The notes: a model not told the origin generated them from the letters alone. A DNA stretch of 22,899 bases from CAYWMP01 sp964459445 (GCA_964459445.1 CAYWMP010000091.1:1-22899); one strand, 5' to 3'; shown: positions 1 through 7,697, counted from the first letter of the stretch. Translations and numbers: made by a program.

Positions 1-29
1 CTATGCCACGGATGAAAAATCTTAGGTAA

Positions 30-644
30 TTAGTTCGCGTGAAAATTCAGGCTAGCCCTCTTTTGAGCAGTTTTTCGTATTTCGCCTTCATCGCCCCTCA
101 ACATAACTAGAGGACCGTTTATCACCTGTGTGATAAATGCGTCCCCTTTCCTCAATCGTTTTCTCATTTCAGAATACTCATAAAGAGAAGCATTTATTTC
201 TCTTCCGAGAGCGTGCTCTGGCTCACGTAATAACTTCAATAGTTTTTCAAGAGGAATTTTGCCGATAACCATCAAGTCAATATCGCTCATAAACGTCTCC
301 TCACCCGATGCAAAGGAGCCGTAAACAAATGCAAATTCAATATCTTTTTTCCCTGCCAAGGCATCCTTGAGAATTGAATAGATACCCCTTGATTTCATAA
401 AAATCGATTTGAGTTCATCATAAAGAATGAATTCCTTGTTTAGGCTGTAGTATTTTAGGTTTCCTTCCTTACGGCTGGAAAGAAGGCCTATCCCTTCCAG
501 ACTCCGAAGTTCAAGGCTGATATTTTTATAGTCTTCACCCGTAGCCCTTTCAAGTTCCCTGACGTAGAAGTCTTTATCCTGATGAAGGAACAAAACGCTT
601 AGCAGCTCGATTCTTGCTCTTGATGTGAAAAGTGCGGTAAGCAC
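30..644 (-). CDS. Winged-helix / nucleotidyltransferase fusion protein
   Basis: The 204-residue protein has a winged-helix DNA-binding domain at about residues 1-75 and a MNT/KNTase-type nucleotidyltransferase domain at about 85-180. The signature GSFASGEETFMSDIDLMVIG holds the GS motif and the D-x-D metal-binding pair. Such minimal nucleotidyltransferases are often antitoxin-like partners of HEPN proteins, or self-regulated nucleotidyl- or AMP-transferring enzymes. No HEPN partner is visible; the 29 bases downstream of the stop are too short to show one. The start is GTG at 644, since no in-frame ATG lies nearby. A sigma70-like promoter and a symmetric double operator sit just upstream, so the protein probably represses its own gene through the winged helix. 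Family assignment is firm; substrate and role are unknown. Confidence 0.85.
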   Translation of the reverse strand: MLTALFTSRARIELLSVLFLHQDKDFYVRELERATGEDYKNISLELRSLEGIGLLSSRKEGNLKYYSLNKEFILYDELKSIFMKSRGIYSILKDALAGKKDIEFAFVYGSFASGEETFMSDIDLMVIGKIPLEKLLKLLREPEHALGREINASLYEYSEMRKRLRKGDAFITQVINGPLVMLRGDEGEIRKTAQKRASLNFHAN

Positions 645-655
645 GGCATCCCCGT

Positions 656-697
656 TTGATGTTCTTTTTTCATCAATTGATGGCTATTTTACATCAA
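656..697. promoter_or_regulatory. Two abutting 21-bp inverted-repeat operator units
   Basis: The pattern TTGATG-N9-CATCAA occurs at 656-676 and again at 677-697 with no base between. The junction forms the perfect 12-bp palindrome CATCAATTGATG (671-682), and both spacers are AT-rich. Equivalent half-sites are 21 bp apart, two helical turns. The block covers the -10 box and the predicted transcription start, so occupancy should repress transcription. The likeliest binder is the winged-helix domain encoded just downstream. Confidence 0.6.
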
Positions 698-714
698 CCA
701 AAGGATCGGGTCAA
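686..714 (-). promoter_or_regulatory. Sigma70-like promoter of the wHTH-nucleotidyltransferase gene
   Basis: Read on the minus strand, TTGACC (709-714) and TAAAAT (686-691) are separated by exactly 17 bases. The predicted transcript starts near 679, about 35 bases before the GTG at 644. The -10 box lies inside one of the two operator units. Confidence 0.6.
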
Positions 715-762
715 CCGATTCTAAGTCATGTCCTCCGCCCTCTTTATTCTAAATCGAGACCC

Positions 763-960
763 TCACCCTTTCAGGTCCTTGTTGAATTCAATGGAGCGGG
801 ACCGCTCATGAAGATTCATCTCTTTCAGGTGTTTCCCTAGGCGGCTTGAAGGATTGAGGGCATGGCCGTCAAATTCAACAGCCTTCATGAAATGCTTATC
901 AAATGCCTGCCGGTGGGGAATGAGGTAGACATTTGGTAGACAAAAGCCCCTAGGGCGCAT
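763..960 (-). other. Possible small ORF or gene remnant
   Basis: A minus-strand reading frame from an ATG at 960 to a TGA at 763 gives about 65 residues. Its second half has plausible amino-acid composition (for example RLGKHLKEMNLHERSRSIEF). I do not recognise a family, no good ribosome binding site precedes the start, and the frame opens just downstream of the tRNA terminator. It may be a decayed gene fragment or a chance frame. Apart from this and the promoter/operator, nothing else is evident between 645 and 967. Confidence 0.2.
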
Positions 961-967
961 TCCTAAC

Positions 968-989
968 AAAAAGAGCGGCATCGCCGCCC
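968..989 (-). terminator. Intrinsic terminator of tRNA-Pro
   Basis: On the minus strand GGGCGGC-GAT-GCCGCTC forms a 7-bp stem (one G-U pair) with a three-base loop, followed by TTTTT. It lies about 30 bases past the 3' end of the tRNA. Confidence 0.7.
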
Positions 990-1018
990 TTCCAGCTATC
1001 TAATATCACGTATAAAAA

Positions 1019-1095
<77 letters not shown>

Positions 1096-1109
1096 AATTC
1101 ATTCGCTGG

Positions 1110-1138
1110 CATAAACCAAAGCCAATAAAGCATCACAA
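1110..1138 (-). promoter_or_regulatory. Candidate promoter of tRNA-Pro
   Basis: On the minus strand TTGTGA (1133-1138) and TTTATG (1110-1115) are 17 bases apart, and the -10 box ends 14 bases before the mature tRNA 5' end. The -10 box is a poor match, so the call is tentative. Confidence 0.35.
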
Positions 1139-1274
1139 CTCTACCCGCTTGGAAAACCAAAATCAAGCCTCAAAACACCGGATAATTGAAGTGGATAAAG
1201 GTGAGGGACTATTGAACGATTATTAAAGCAGGAGGTTTTTGTTGACTTTGATTTAATGTGTAATCTAAGTTTAT

Positions 1275-1425
1275 CTAGTTTCCATCCAGAAATGGCTCCT
1301 TTTCCGCTGATCGTCGTTCTCCGCAGGTTTCCGCCTGCGACGTACTAACGTGTACGCCTCGGCGAAAACCCTTGTGCGGCCTAGCTCAGCGAAAAAACCC
1401 CGCACTTCTGAATTGGAAACTAACT
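1275..1425. repeat. MITE-like palindromic element upstream of folE2
   Basis: The ends are inverted copies: the left arm begins CTAGTTTCCATCCAGAAATG and the right arm, reverse-complemented, reads TAGTTTCCAATTCAGAAGTG. Complementarity extends inward through TTTCCGCTGATC and its partner TTTTCGCTGAGC, giving arms of about 40 bp. The centre contains GCGACGTACTAACGTGTACG, resembling the centre of the element at 3986-4113. No ORF is present. It fills most of the gap between tRNA-Pro and folE2. The rest of 1139-1488 shows nothing I can name. Confidence 0.6.
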
Positions 1426-1488
1426 AGAGTTTAGTTAAGAATATTGTACGGACACTAGCTAAAATCTTCGCTGCTGTCAGGGGTGCTG

Positions 1489-2271
1489 ATGAAAGACATT
1501 CAAAATCATAAGGATGACCGTAATATTGACATTGATCAAGTTGGCGTGAAAGGGATTCGATATCCCATCACAGTGCTTGACAAAAATATGGGCAAGCAGC
1601 AAACCGTTGCAAAAATCAACATGTATGTCAACCTACCCAGGCATTACAAAGGGACCCACATGAGTCGTTTTGTGGAGATCCTGAATGAACATAGCAGGCG
1701 CATTTCTCTCCAGAATTTTTCAGAAATCCTCGAGGAAATGAAGGATCGATTAAATGCGGAAAGCGCCCACATGGAAATCACATTTCCCTATTTCATCAAT
1801 AAATCGGCGCCGGTGACAGGAAGCCAAGGGCTCATGGAATACAAGTGTACCTTTAAGGGATCATTGAACAGGGGTTCTGATTTGCTCACCATGATTCAGG
1901 TCCCTATTTCTACCCTTTGCCCCTGCTCCAAGGAGATTAGTGATGCCGGCGCTCACAATCAGCGAGGCGAAGTCAGGCTTCAAGTCCGATTCAAAAAATT
2001 CATATGGATTGAGGACCTCATAGACTTGGTTGAAGAAACAGCTTCAAGTGACGTGTATTCCGTGCTCAAACGGGAAGATGAGAAATACGTGACAGAAAGG
2101 GCCTATGATAATCCTATGTTTGTTGAGGATATTGTAAGAGAACTTGCCCTCAAGCTGGAGGCCGATCCCAATATCACGTGGTTTGCCGTGGAATCTGAGA
2201 ATTTCGAATCTATCCACAATCACAATGCTTACGCCTATATCGAAAAGCACAAGAGCGATCGAATTGAGTAG
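1489..2271 (+). CDS. folE2: GTP cyclohydrolase I type 2 (FolE2, GCYH-IB)
   Basis: The enzyme converts GTP to 7,8-dihydroneopterin triphosphate, the first step of the tetrahydrofolate pathway, in the cytoplasm. The 260-residue product has the FolE2/MptA family layout: THMSRF near residue 56, EITFPYF near 96, the active-site block PISTLCPCSKEIS at about 139-151, then AHNQRGEV. Length is normal for the family. I chose ATG 1489 over GTG 1483 because an AGGGG ribosome-binding sequence at 1478-1482 suits the ATG. The gene stands alone behind a palindromic repeat (1275-1425), with no partner folate genes in view. FolE2 replaces zinc-dependent FolE in many bacteria; no Zur box is evident here. Confidence 0.93.
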   Translation: MKDIQNHKDDRNIDIDQVGVKGIRYPITVLDKNMGKQQTVAKINMYVNLPRHYKGTHMSRFVEILNEHSRRISLQNFSEILEEMKDRLNAESAHMEITFPYFINKSAPVTGSQGLMEYKCTFKGSLNRGSDLLTMIQVPISTLCPCSKEISDAGAHNQRGEVRLQVRFKKFIWIEDLIDLVEETASSDVYSVLKREDEKYVTERAYDNPMFVEDIVRELALKLEADPNITWFAVESENFESIHNHNAYAYIEKHKSDRIE

Positions 2272-2356
2272 CTATAGCGCTTAAAAGCGTGTTCCGTTTG
2301 CAGTAAAACATCAATTGCATGCTGCCTTCACCGCAGTAGGTCAACAAGTGGAAACT

Positions 2357-2480
2357 CCAAATAACAAATCCCAAAAATCAAATAAATGCCAATGACCAAA
2401 ATCCCATACGATCAAAAGTTGGTCATTCCTATTTGGAACTTGAGTTTTTTTGTGATTTGATGCTTGGAATCTGGGGTTTC
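2357..2480. repeat. Degenerate inverted intergenic repeat
   Basis: The left arm (CCAAATAACAAATCCC... to AATGACCAA) and the right arm (TTGGTCATTCCTATTTGG... to TGCTTGGAATCTGGGG) are imperfect reverse complements around 2405-2415. The right arm resembles sequence at 20798-20835, and the left resembles 22396-22420, so this is a dispersed family. No ORF or regulatory site is seen in 2272-2510. Confidence 0.5.
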
Positions 2481-2510
2481 AAAGATTTCCTTAACGGGGA
2501 ACCTTGAACC

Positions 2511-2588
2511 CTCGTATCTGACTAAGCAACGCTGGAGTCAGTTTTTTGATCAAACTGGCCGCTTAGGCGGCCAGAGGCGGCGCTGAAC
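2511..2588 (+). repeat. 78-bp triple-palindrome element, copy A
   Basis: It contains, in order, the hairpin CTGACT-N12-AGTCAG followed by TTTTTT (2518-2547, terminator-like), the palindrome TTTGATCAAA (2545-2554), and the hairpin CTGGCCGC-TTAG-GCGGCCAG (2555-2574). An almost identical copy lies at 8620-8697 on the other strand: 76 of 78 bases match without gaps. Copy A ends about 100 bases before the AICAR transformylase start. Confidence 0.75.
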
Positions 2589-2690
2589 GCTGAACCTAGG
2601 AATCTGAGTAGTATCGTCCCTGTAAAGAGATTGATGAGCCCCGCATATTTGAAAAGGGCTGAATTGATAAGCATTAAAATGGAGGTTTCT

Positions 2691-3986
2691 ATGCCTGAAG
2701 ATCTCAAAAAAATGTACAAAACGGTGATGGAGGATCATTTCCCTCCTGAGATGACCATTTCATTTGGTGATCAAACCTTTAAGTACAGGAAGCGAGCATG
2801 GAAGATTCCTGATGCGAAATCAGGGGAACTCATCGAAAAAGGGCTTCGATATGGCGAGAACCCGGGGCAGGAAGCAGCTCTCTATGAACTTGTTAATGGG
2901 AATTTGGTTTTGGGCGATTGCAAGTTCATCGAACCCGAAAACGGGTTGGTATCCGCAATAGGCGATGAAGATTTGATCCAGAGTGGAAAACATCCCGGGA
3001 AAACGAACCTCACGGACATGGACAACTCCCTTAATATTTTGAAATATCTCACGAAGGATCCTGCCGTTGTCATCGTCAAGCACAACAATCCCTGCGGTGT
3101 CGCCTACGGATCCACTATCTCAGAGGCCTATGAAAAGGCCAATATGGCAGACAGGATCGCTGCCTTTGGCGGATGCGCCGTGTTCAACCGTCCTATTGAT
3201 CGCGTAGCAGCCGAGATGGTTTCGGAGAACTACCTGGAGGTTGTTGCAGCCCCAGACTATGAGGAGGGTACCGTTGACATACTGGCCAAAAGGTCAAATC
3301 TCCGCATCGTAGGGATCGATCGCATCGACGAACTCTCGAAATATGCGGGCTTTCGATATATCGAGTTCAAAAGCCTTATTGACGGCGGCCTTATCGTCCA
3401 GCAGTCTCCTCTCAACCGGATCCGATCCCAAGAGGATTTTTCTCCGGCGAGCACCGAGTTCGAAGGCAAGACCTACAACCTGGAGCGAAACCCCACTGAG
3501 GAAGAATACGCGGACATGCTTTTCGGATGGCAGGTGGAGCAGGGGATAACATCCAATTCCGTTATCTACGTCAAGGACGGCGTTACCGTTGGAATCGGCA
3601 CGGGGGAGCAGGACAGGGTCGGCGTGGCCGAAATCGCGGTGTTCAAAGCTTATACCAAGCATGCGGATGCCCTATGCTTTAAAAGACATGGAACCGGGTA
3701 TAAAGACATTGAGCTCTTGGTCAATAGGGGAGAAAAGGATAAGGATCTCTTGAATGAAATTGATAAAGAAACTCAGGAGGTCAAGGGAGGACTCATAGGA
3801 TCGACCATGGTCTCAGATGCCTTTTTTCCCTTCCGGGACGGCGTGGATGTGGGCATCAAGCAAGGCATTCGGGCCATCGTTCAGCCGGGGGGGTCTATGC
3901 GAGATTTCGAAGTCATCGAGGCCTGCAATGAGGCAGATCCTCAAGTGACGATGGTGTTTACGGGGCAGAGGGCTTTTAAACACTAG
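2691..3986 (+). CDS. Stand-alone AICAR transformylase (PurH C-terminal domain)
   Basis: The enzyme transfers the formyl group of 10-formyl-tetrahydrofolate to AICAR, the penultimate step of purine synthesis. The 431-residue product has the AICARFT blocks RYGENPGQEAALYE (about residues 53-66), VKHNNPCGVAYG with catalytic Lys/His near 130-131, DRIAAFGGCAVF, and the C-terminal PGGSMRDFEVIEACNEAD ending in TGQRAFKH. The IMP cyclohydrolase half found in bifunctional PurH is missing, so a separate cyclohydrolase must exist elsewhere. Such solo AICARFTs are known in anaerobes. The start is ATG 2691, because GGAGG lies five bases upstream; a longer frame from 2631 has no such site. The TAG stop touches a palindromic repeat. 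Confidence 0.9.
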   Translation: MPEDLKKMYKTVMEDHFPPEMTISFGDQTFKYRKRAWKIPDAKSGELIEKGLRYGENPGQEAALYELVNGNLVLGDCKFIEPENGLVSAIGDEDLIQSGKHPGKTNLTDMDNSLNILKYLTKDPAVVIVKHNNPCGVAYGSTISEAYEKANMADRIAAFGGCAVFNRPIDRVAAEMVSENYLEVVAAPDYEEGTVDILAKRSNLRIVGIDRIDELSKYAGFRYIEFKSLIDGGLIVQQSPLNRIRSQEDFSPASTEFEGKTYNLERNPTEEEYADMLFGWQVEQGITSNSVIYVKDGVTVGIGTGEQDRVGVAEIAVFKAYTKHADALCFKRHGTGYKDIELLVNRGEKDKDLLNEIDKETQEVKGGLIGSTMVSDAFFPFRDGVDVGIKQGIRAIVQPGGSMRDFEVIEACNEADPQVTMVFTGQRAFKH

Positions 3987-4113
3987 CAGGTTGACGAAAA
4001 ACGCCCATCTGCGGCGTTACACTTATCCCTCGTCATTGCGACGTACTACCTATGTACGACTCATTCCTCGGAATTTCGTGCGCCTGGCATCTAAGCATTT
4101 TTAGTCAGCCTGC
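3986..4113. repeat. MITE-like element abutting the AICARFT stop codon
   Basis: The ends GCAGGTTGACGAAAAACGCC and, reverse-complemented from the right, GCAGGCTGACTAAAAATGCT are inverted repeats. The centre has GCGACGTACTACCTATGTACG, related to the centre of the 1275-1425 element. No ORF is present. The first base is the G of the AICARFT TAG stop. It lies between convergent genes and may also end transcription. Confidence 0.6.
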
Positions 4114-4223
4114 ACGAGGATGACTTTTCAAAACGCGGCGCAATGCTTTCTAATTATGCAGCCACAGACCCGCCTACGCTGAAGCTGCGGCGAGGCGGGC
4201 CCACACAGACTAACACAGACATT

Positions 4224-4248
4224 TTGGCCGAGCGACATGCTCGGCCAA
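4224..4248. other. Perfect 10-bp hairpin between convergent genes
   Basis: TTGGCCGAGC-GACAT-GCTCGGCCAA is a perfect stem-loop. It lies downstream of both convergent genes and could act as a weak bidirectional terminator. Just upstream, at about 4168-4200, CCCGCCT...AGGCGGG forms another stem. There is no gene in 4114-4421. Confidence 0.4.
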
Positions 4249-4365
4249 TATCTGCCATTCGCTTCGCGAAAAATCCTATAAAACCAGTTCATCCACCTTT
4301 GTGAACTATTTGATTGTAAGAATCCGTTAATTTCTTCAAAATTCCCCAAATGAGATAAGAAAATG

Positions 4366-4392
4366 AATAGCCGGCCAAGTCGGCCGGCTATT
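4366..4392 (-). terminator. Hairpin terminator downstream of the EndoQ-helicase gene
   Basis: AATAGCCGGCC-AAGTC-GGCCGGCTATT is a perfect 11-bp stem with a five-base loop, 30 bases past the helicase stop on the minus strand. The following minus-strand sequence (CATTTTCTTA) is only moderately T-rich, so termination strength is uncertain. Confidence 0.5.
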
Positions 4393-4421
4393 TGTCTGCG
4401 TGTGTCTGTGGTTACTTCAAC

Positions 4422-7400
4422 TCAGAAGAGATCGAGCTGTTTGTGGGCTTTATGTTTGCGCTTCCAATTGGCGCGTTCAAGGGGGGTGATGAGTTCCGTA
4501 GGAATAAGGTCTAAAAGAGGGGAAGGCTTCATTCGAAGCGTTCTTCCATTGAGGGTCCTTCTGGCCGCATGGGACAGGATGAGTCGCTGGCGAGCACGGG
4601 TCATCCCCACATAAAAGAGTCTTTTCTCTTCTTCCTCATCACGAACCCCAAACAGCGTGCAGGGAATGAGTTTGTCTTCGCACCCTGAGATGAACACCAC
4701 CGGCCATTCCAACCCCTTTGCCGCGTGAAGGGACATCAGGGCCGTGCGGTCTCCGACCAAGACTTCATGGTCGATCCCGCGCTCCAAGGAAATCGCATCC
4801 AGAAATGCATCGATATCTCCGCCATAATCCATTGCGATGCTCTTGAAACGCGTCAGGGCGTCAGCCGCTTCATCTGAGCTCACATCCAAATTATGGTATG
4901 TTATGGTAAATTCGATAAGATCGGCGATGGAGTTGATTGTCTCGCTTTCCTTCAGGAAAGCATGAACATCGTTGTGTTCCAAGCATTCAGAATTCGAATA
5001 GGCCTTCAGATGGTATTCACTTTCGGGATATCGGACGGCCTGGAAGGCCCGCCAAAGAAGGTCTACGGGATATTTGCTAATTAAGGGTTTTTCGCCGGAT
5101 CTGATGTATGGAATTCCCGCCCTAGAAAAGGCCTCCTCCAGGGCATCGCCTTGAGTGTTTAGCCGGAATAAGACGGCCAAATCCCCAAAACTCAAGTCCT
5201 CGCCGTCTTCAAAGGATGAAACTCTGCCGCTGTCTAAAGAGAAATAGGTCGTTCCACCCATGAGTTTTTCAACCTGCTCTACGATCATCTCTGTTTCTTC
5301 TGCATCTGTGCGGCAGGATGCCAAATGAAGGTTGCCCCCTGGTCCCGTCTTCGATGCCAAGGGCCTTTCCTGTTTTAATAAGGAAGCGGCACCGTCTAGT
5401 ATGATCTGTTTAGAGCGATAGTTTTCGGTAAGGACGATTTGACGGGTTCCAGGGAAGTCAGACTCGAAGCCAAGGAAGTTTTCCACATCCGCGCCACGGA
5501 ATCCGTAGATGGATTGATCAGGGTCGCCAATGGCACAGATACTAACGGCGCAGGGCTCAGGGCTCAGGGTGTAAGGCTTAGAGGCCTCCGAATGAACAAG
5601 GCATTTAAGGAGCGCCACTTGAATGGGATTGGTATCCTGGTACTCATCAACAAAGATCTTCGGATATTGCAGAGCATAGGTTAGGCAGACCTCGGGATGC
5701 TCCTGAAAGAGCCTCAAGGTTTCTATCTCAAGATCGTCGAGGTCAAGCATTTCCATTGAACGTAGCTTCTCTTGATAAGCGTCAAACAAGGACTGATACT
5801 CCTGAAGTTGAGAATCAAGGACATTACCTAGGATGGCGTTTCTCTTCAGAAGAGGCAAAGCCTTCAAGAATCCGGAGATACTGCGCTTGCTTTTTCCCAA
5901 ATCTGAAATGGTTTGTTGAACAAAAGGCCGCATATCCTGTTCCGGCATAAGGCTGAAGTCAGATGCCAGGTTCGGTGTCGGTGCGTTGTTTTTTAAAGTA
6001 TCAAGGCAGAAACTATGGAAGGTTGAAACGCGGATTTTTTCTGATAACCCGTTTGAAAGTAAGGATGTAAGCCGCGCCGCCATTTCTTTTGCCGCTTTAT
6101 TTGTGAAGGTGAGGGCAAGAATGTTTTCCGGTTTGTTTATCCCGGATTTTATGAGGTGTGCAATCCTGTGTGTGAGAGTCATCGTTTTCCCCGTTCCCGG
6201 GCCTGCGACAATGAGCAGATGACCCCCTTGATATAGGACGGCTTCCCTTTGTGCTGGGTTCAAGGGATCAAGGATTGGATCAGAGACCTTGGTCTCATTT
6301 TGGTCCATTGACAGCATTGTTTTTTGGGAGAGGTTAGTCCTTTTTGGGCTAGGCGTTATTTTTGGAGCAGCCCTTTTGGCTCTTGCGGGTTTGAACAATG
6401 TCGTCTGTCCAGCCAGTTCGCTAATCTCCGATTTATCGAAGAGTCGAATGATCCCGTATTCACCGTCATAGCCCTCTTCCCGAAGGACCTGAAGTCGTCG
6501 CATCCTGTCGATTGCCTTTGCCAATAGGGGACCGCCCGCTTTCTCTATCTCATCAATGGTTGCGTCCATAAGGATAGAGAGCTCCGGACCAAGGGATAGT
6601 AGGAGGTTTTCATAGGCCGCGTTTACCTTTTTTGTTGAAACGCCGCAGCTTAAGATTTCTGAAAGGATTTCAGCTAGCGGAATCAAGCTATAGAAAGGTT
6701 TCGATAGGGCAGGGTCTTTCCTGTCAGAGAGTTCCTCAACGCGATGCAAGACGCCTATGGTCAAAGGTTTCCCGCAAGTGGGGCAGATTCCTTGGTGAGA
6801 ACGGGTTTCTGCAGGATGAACCCTTACCTGGCATTTCCGGTGGCCGTCGAAATGGTATTTGCCCTCTTCTGGGAAGAATTCGATGGTCCCCTCAAAGCCC
6901 TCTCCCTGTGTCATCGCTTCCGTCATTCGATCATAGTCCAACTCTGAGTCAAAGATATTGGCTTCCCGGCCGAGCTTTGAAGGCGAATGGGCATCGGAAT
7001 TTGAAACGAGGAGGTAGTCATCGAGGGCTGAGAGAAGCCTGTTCATGGGCGGATCAGAGGAGAGTCCTGTTTCAAGGGCGTGGATATGGGGGGTCAGATC
7101 GTCGAAACATTCCTCTATATCATCAAATCCGGACTTGGAACCGAATAGGGAAAACCAAGGGGTCCACACATGGGCCGGAATAAAAAAGGTCCTTTCACTG
7201 GCCTCCAAGGCGATTTCAAGGAGGTCCCTTGAATCAAGCCCGAGAATGGGTCTTCCGTCAGAGGTGATGTTTCCGATCCGGTCTAAACGATCGTTGAACC
7301 GCTTTACGGCATCAAAATCAGGCATGAGAATGAGGTGGTGGACCTTTCTGGTCTTTCCGCCTCGCTTATAGATGCAGCTTACCTCTCCTGATAATAAAAA

Positions 7401-7661
7401 CCTCGTGGGCATCCGGCATGCATCCGGAGCCTCCCCTTCAATATCCTTGCTTAAATCACTCTTCAATTTATAGAGGCCGTTTTCGGCCTCGATTACTTTG
7501 TCCTCAAGTTCCGACACCCAACCGGGATGGGTAAAATCACCAGTTCCGATAAGGGTAATGCCTTTTTTCTGGGCCCAAAGGGACAAATGCTCTGGATCCA
7601 GATTCCTGGCAGTGGCTCGGGAATAGTGGGAATGTACATGCAGGTCAGCGATGAATTTCAT
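4422..7661 (-). CDS. Endonuclease Q - UvrD/Rep helicase fusion
   Basis: This 1079-residue protein joins two DNA-repair modules. Residues 1-420 are an EndoQ-type PHP nuclease: DLHVHSHYS (H8, H10), GTGDFTHPGW, SGEVSCIYKRGGKTRKVHH, PAHVWTPWFS and NSDAHS (D223, H225), plus a zinc-binding region around C277, C293 and C296. EndoQ cuts 5' of deaminated bases such as hypoxanthine, uracil and xanthine. A basic linker (424-460) leads to a superfamily-1 helicase: LNPAQREAV, Walker A GPGTGKT (487-493), DEYQDTN (672-678), GDPDQSIYGFRGA (712-724), SLHAAKGLEW (977-986) and YVGMTRARQRL (1017-1027). QTTLF (419-423) and the terminal QLDLF (1075-1079) resemble sliding-clamp motifs. Residues about 691-705 look like a captured repeat between motifs II and III. 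Domain calls are firm; coupling of incision and unwinding is inference. Confidence 0.92.
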   Translation of the reverse strand: MKFIADLHVHSHYSRATARNLDPEHLSLWAQKKGITLIGTGDFTHPGWVSELEDKVIEAENGLYKLKSDLSKDIEGEAPDACRMPTRFLLSGEVSCIYKRGGKTRKVHHLILMPDFDAVKRFNDRLDRIGNITSDGRPILGLDSRDLLEIALEASERTFFIPAHVWTPWFSLFGSKSGFDDIEECFDDLTPHIHALETGLSSDPPMNRLLSALDDYLLVSNSDAHSPSKLGREANIFDSELDYDRMTEAMTQGEGFEGTIEFFPEEGKYHFDGHRKCQVRVHPAETRSHQGICPTCGKPLTIGVLHRVEELSDRKDPALSKPFYSLIPLAEILSEILSCGVSTKKVNAAYENLLLSLGPELSILMDATIDEIEKAGGPLLAKAIDRMRRLQVLREEGYDGEYGIIRLFDKSEISELAGQTTLFKPARAKRAAPKITPSPKRTNLSQKTMLSMDQNETKVSDPILDPLNPAQREAVLYQGGHLLIVAGPGTGKTMTLTHRIAHLIKSGINKPENILALTFTNKAAKEMAARLTSLLSNGLSEKIRVSTFHSFCLDTLKNNAPTPNLASDFSLMPEQDMRPFVQQTISDLGKSKRSISGFLKALPLLKRNAILGNVLDSQLQEYQSLFDAYQEKLRSMEMLDLDDLEIETLRLFQEHPEVCLTYALQYPKIFVDEYQDTNPIQVALLKCLVHSEASKPYTLSPEPCAVSICAIGDPDQSIYGFRGADVENFLGFESDFPGTRQIVLTENYRSKQIILDGAASLLKQERPLASKTGPGGNLHLASCRTDAEETEMIVEQVEKLMGGTTYFSLDSGRVSSFEDGEDLSFGDLAVLFRLNTQGDALEEAFSRAGIPYIRSGEKPLISKYPVDLLWRAFQAVRYPESEYHLKAYSNSECLEHNDVHAFLKESETINSIADLIEFTITYHNLDVSSDEAADALTRFKSIAMDYGGDIDAFLDAISLERGIDHEVLVGDRTALMSLHAAKGLEWPVVFISGCEDKLIPCTLFGVRDEEEEKRLFYVGMTRARQRLILSHAARRTLNGRTLRMKPSPLLDLIPTELITPLERANWKRKHKAHKQLDLF

Positions 7662-7668
7662 ACCCGCG

Positions 7669-7697
7669 AATATTCATTATCCTCGAACTCAAGTCAA
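7669..7697 (-). promoter_or_regulatory. Candidate promoter of the EndoQ-helicase gene, possibly leaderless
   Basis: On the minus strand TTGACT (7692-7697) and AATATT (7669-7674) are 17 bases apart. The -10 box ends only seven bases before the ATG at 7661, so the transcript would begin at or just before the start codon. No Shine-Dalgarno sequence is visible, which agrees with a leaderless message. Confidence 0.4.

Noticed and set aside
1426..1488. Riboswitch or Zur box ahead of folE2
   Set aside because: The leader is short and I could not find a conserved aptamer core or a Zur palindrome; the obvious palindromy belongs to the repeat.
6632..7183. 183-codon plus-strand open frame
   Set aside because: It lies wholly antisense to the EndoQ domain, whose motifs are intact, and its translation is low-complexity Arg/Ser-rich without a family signature.
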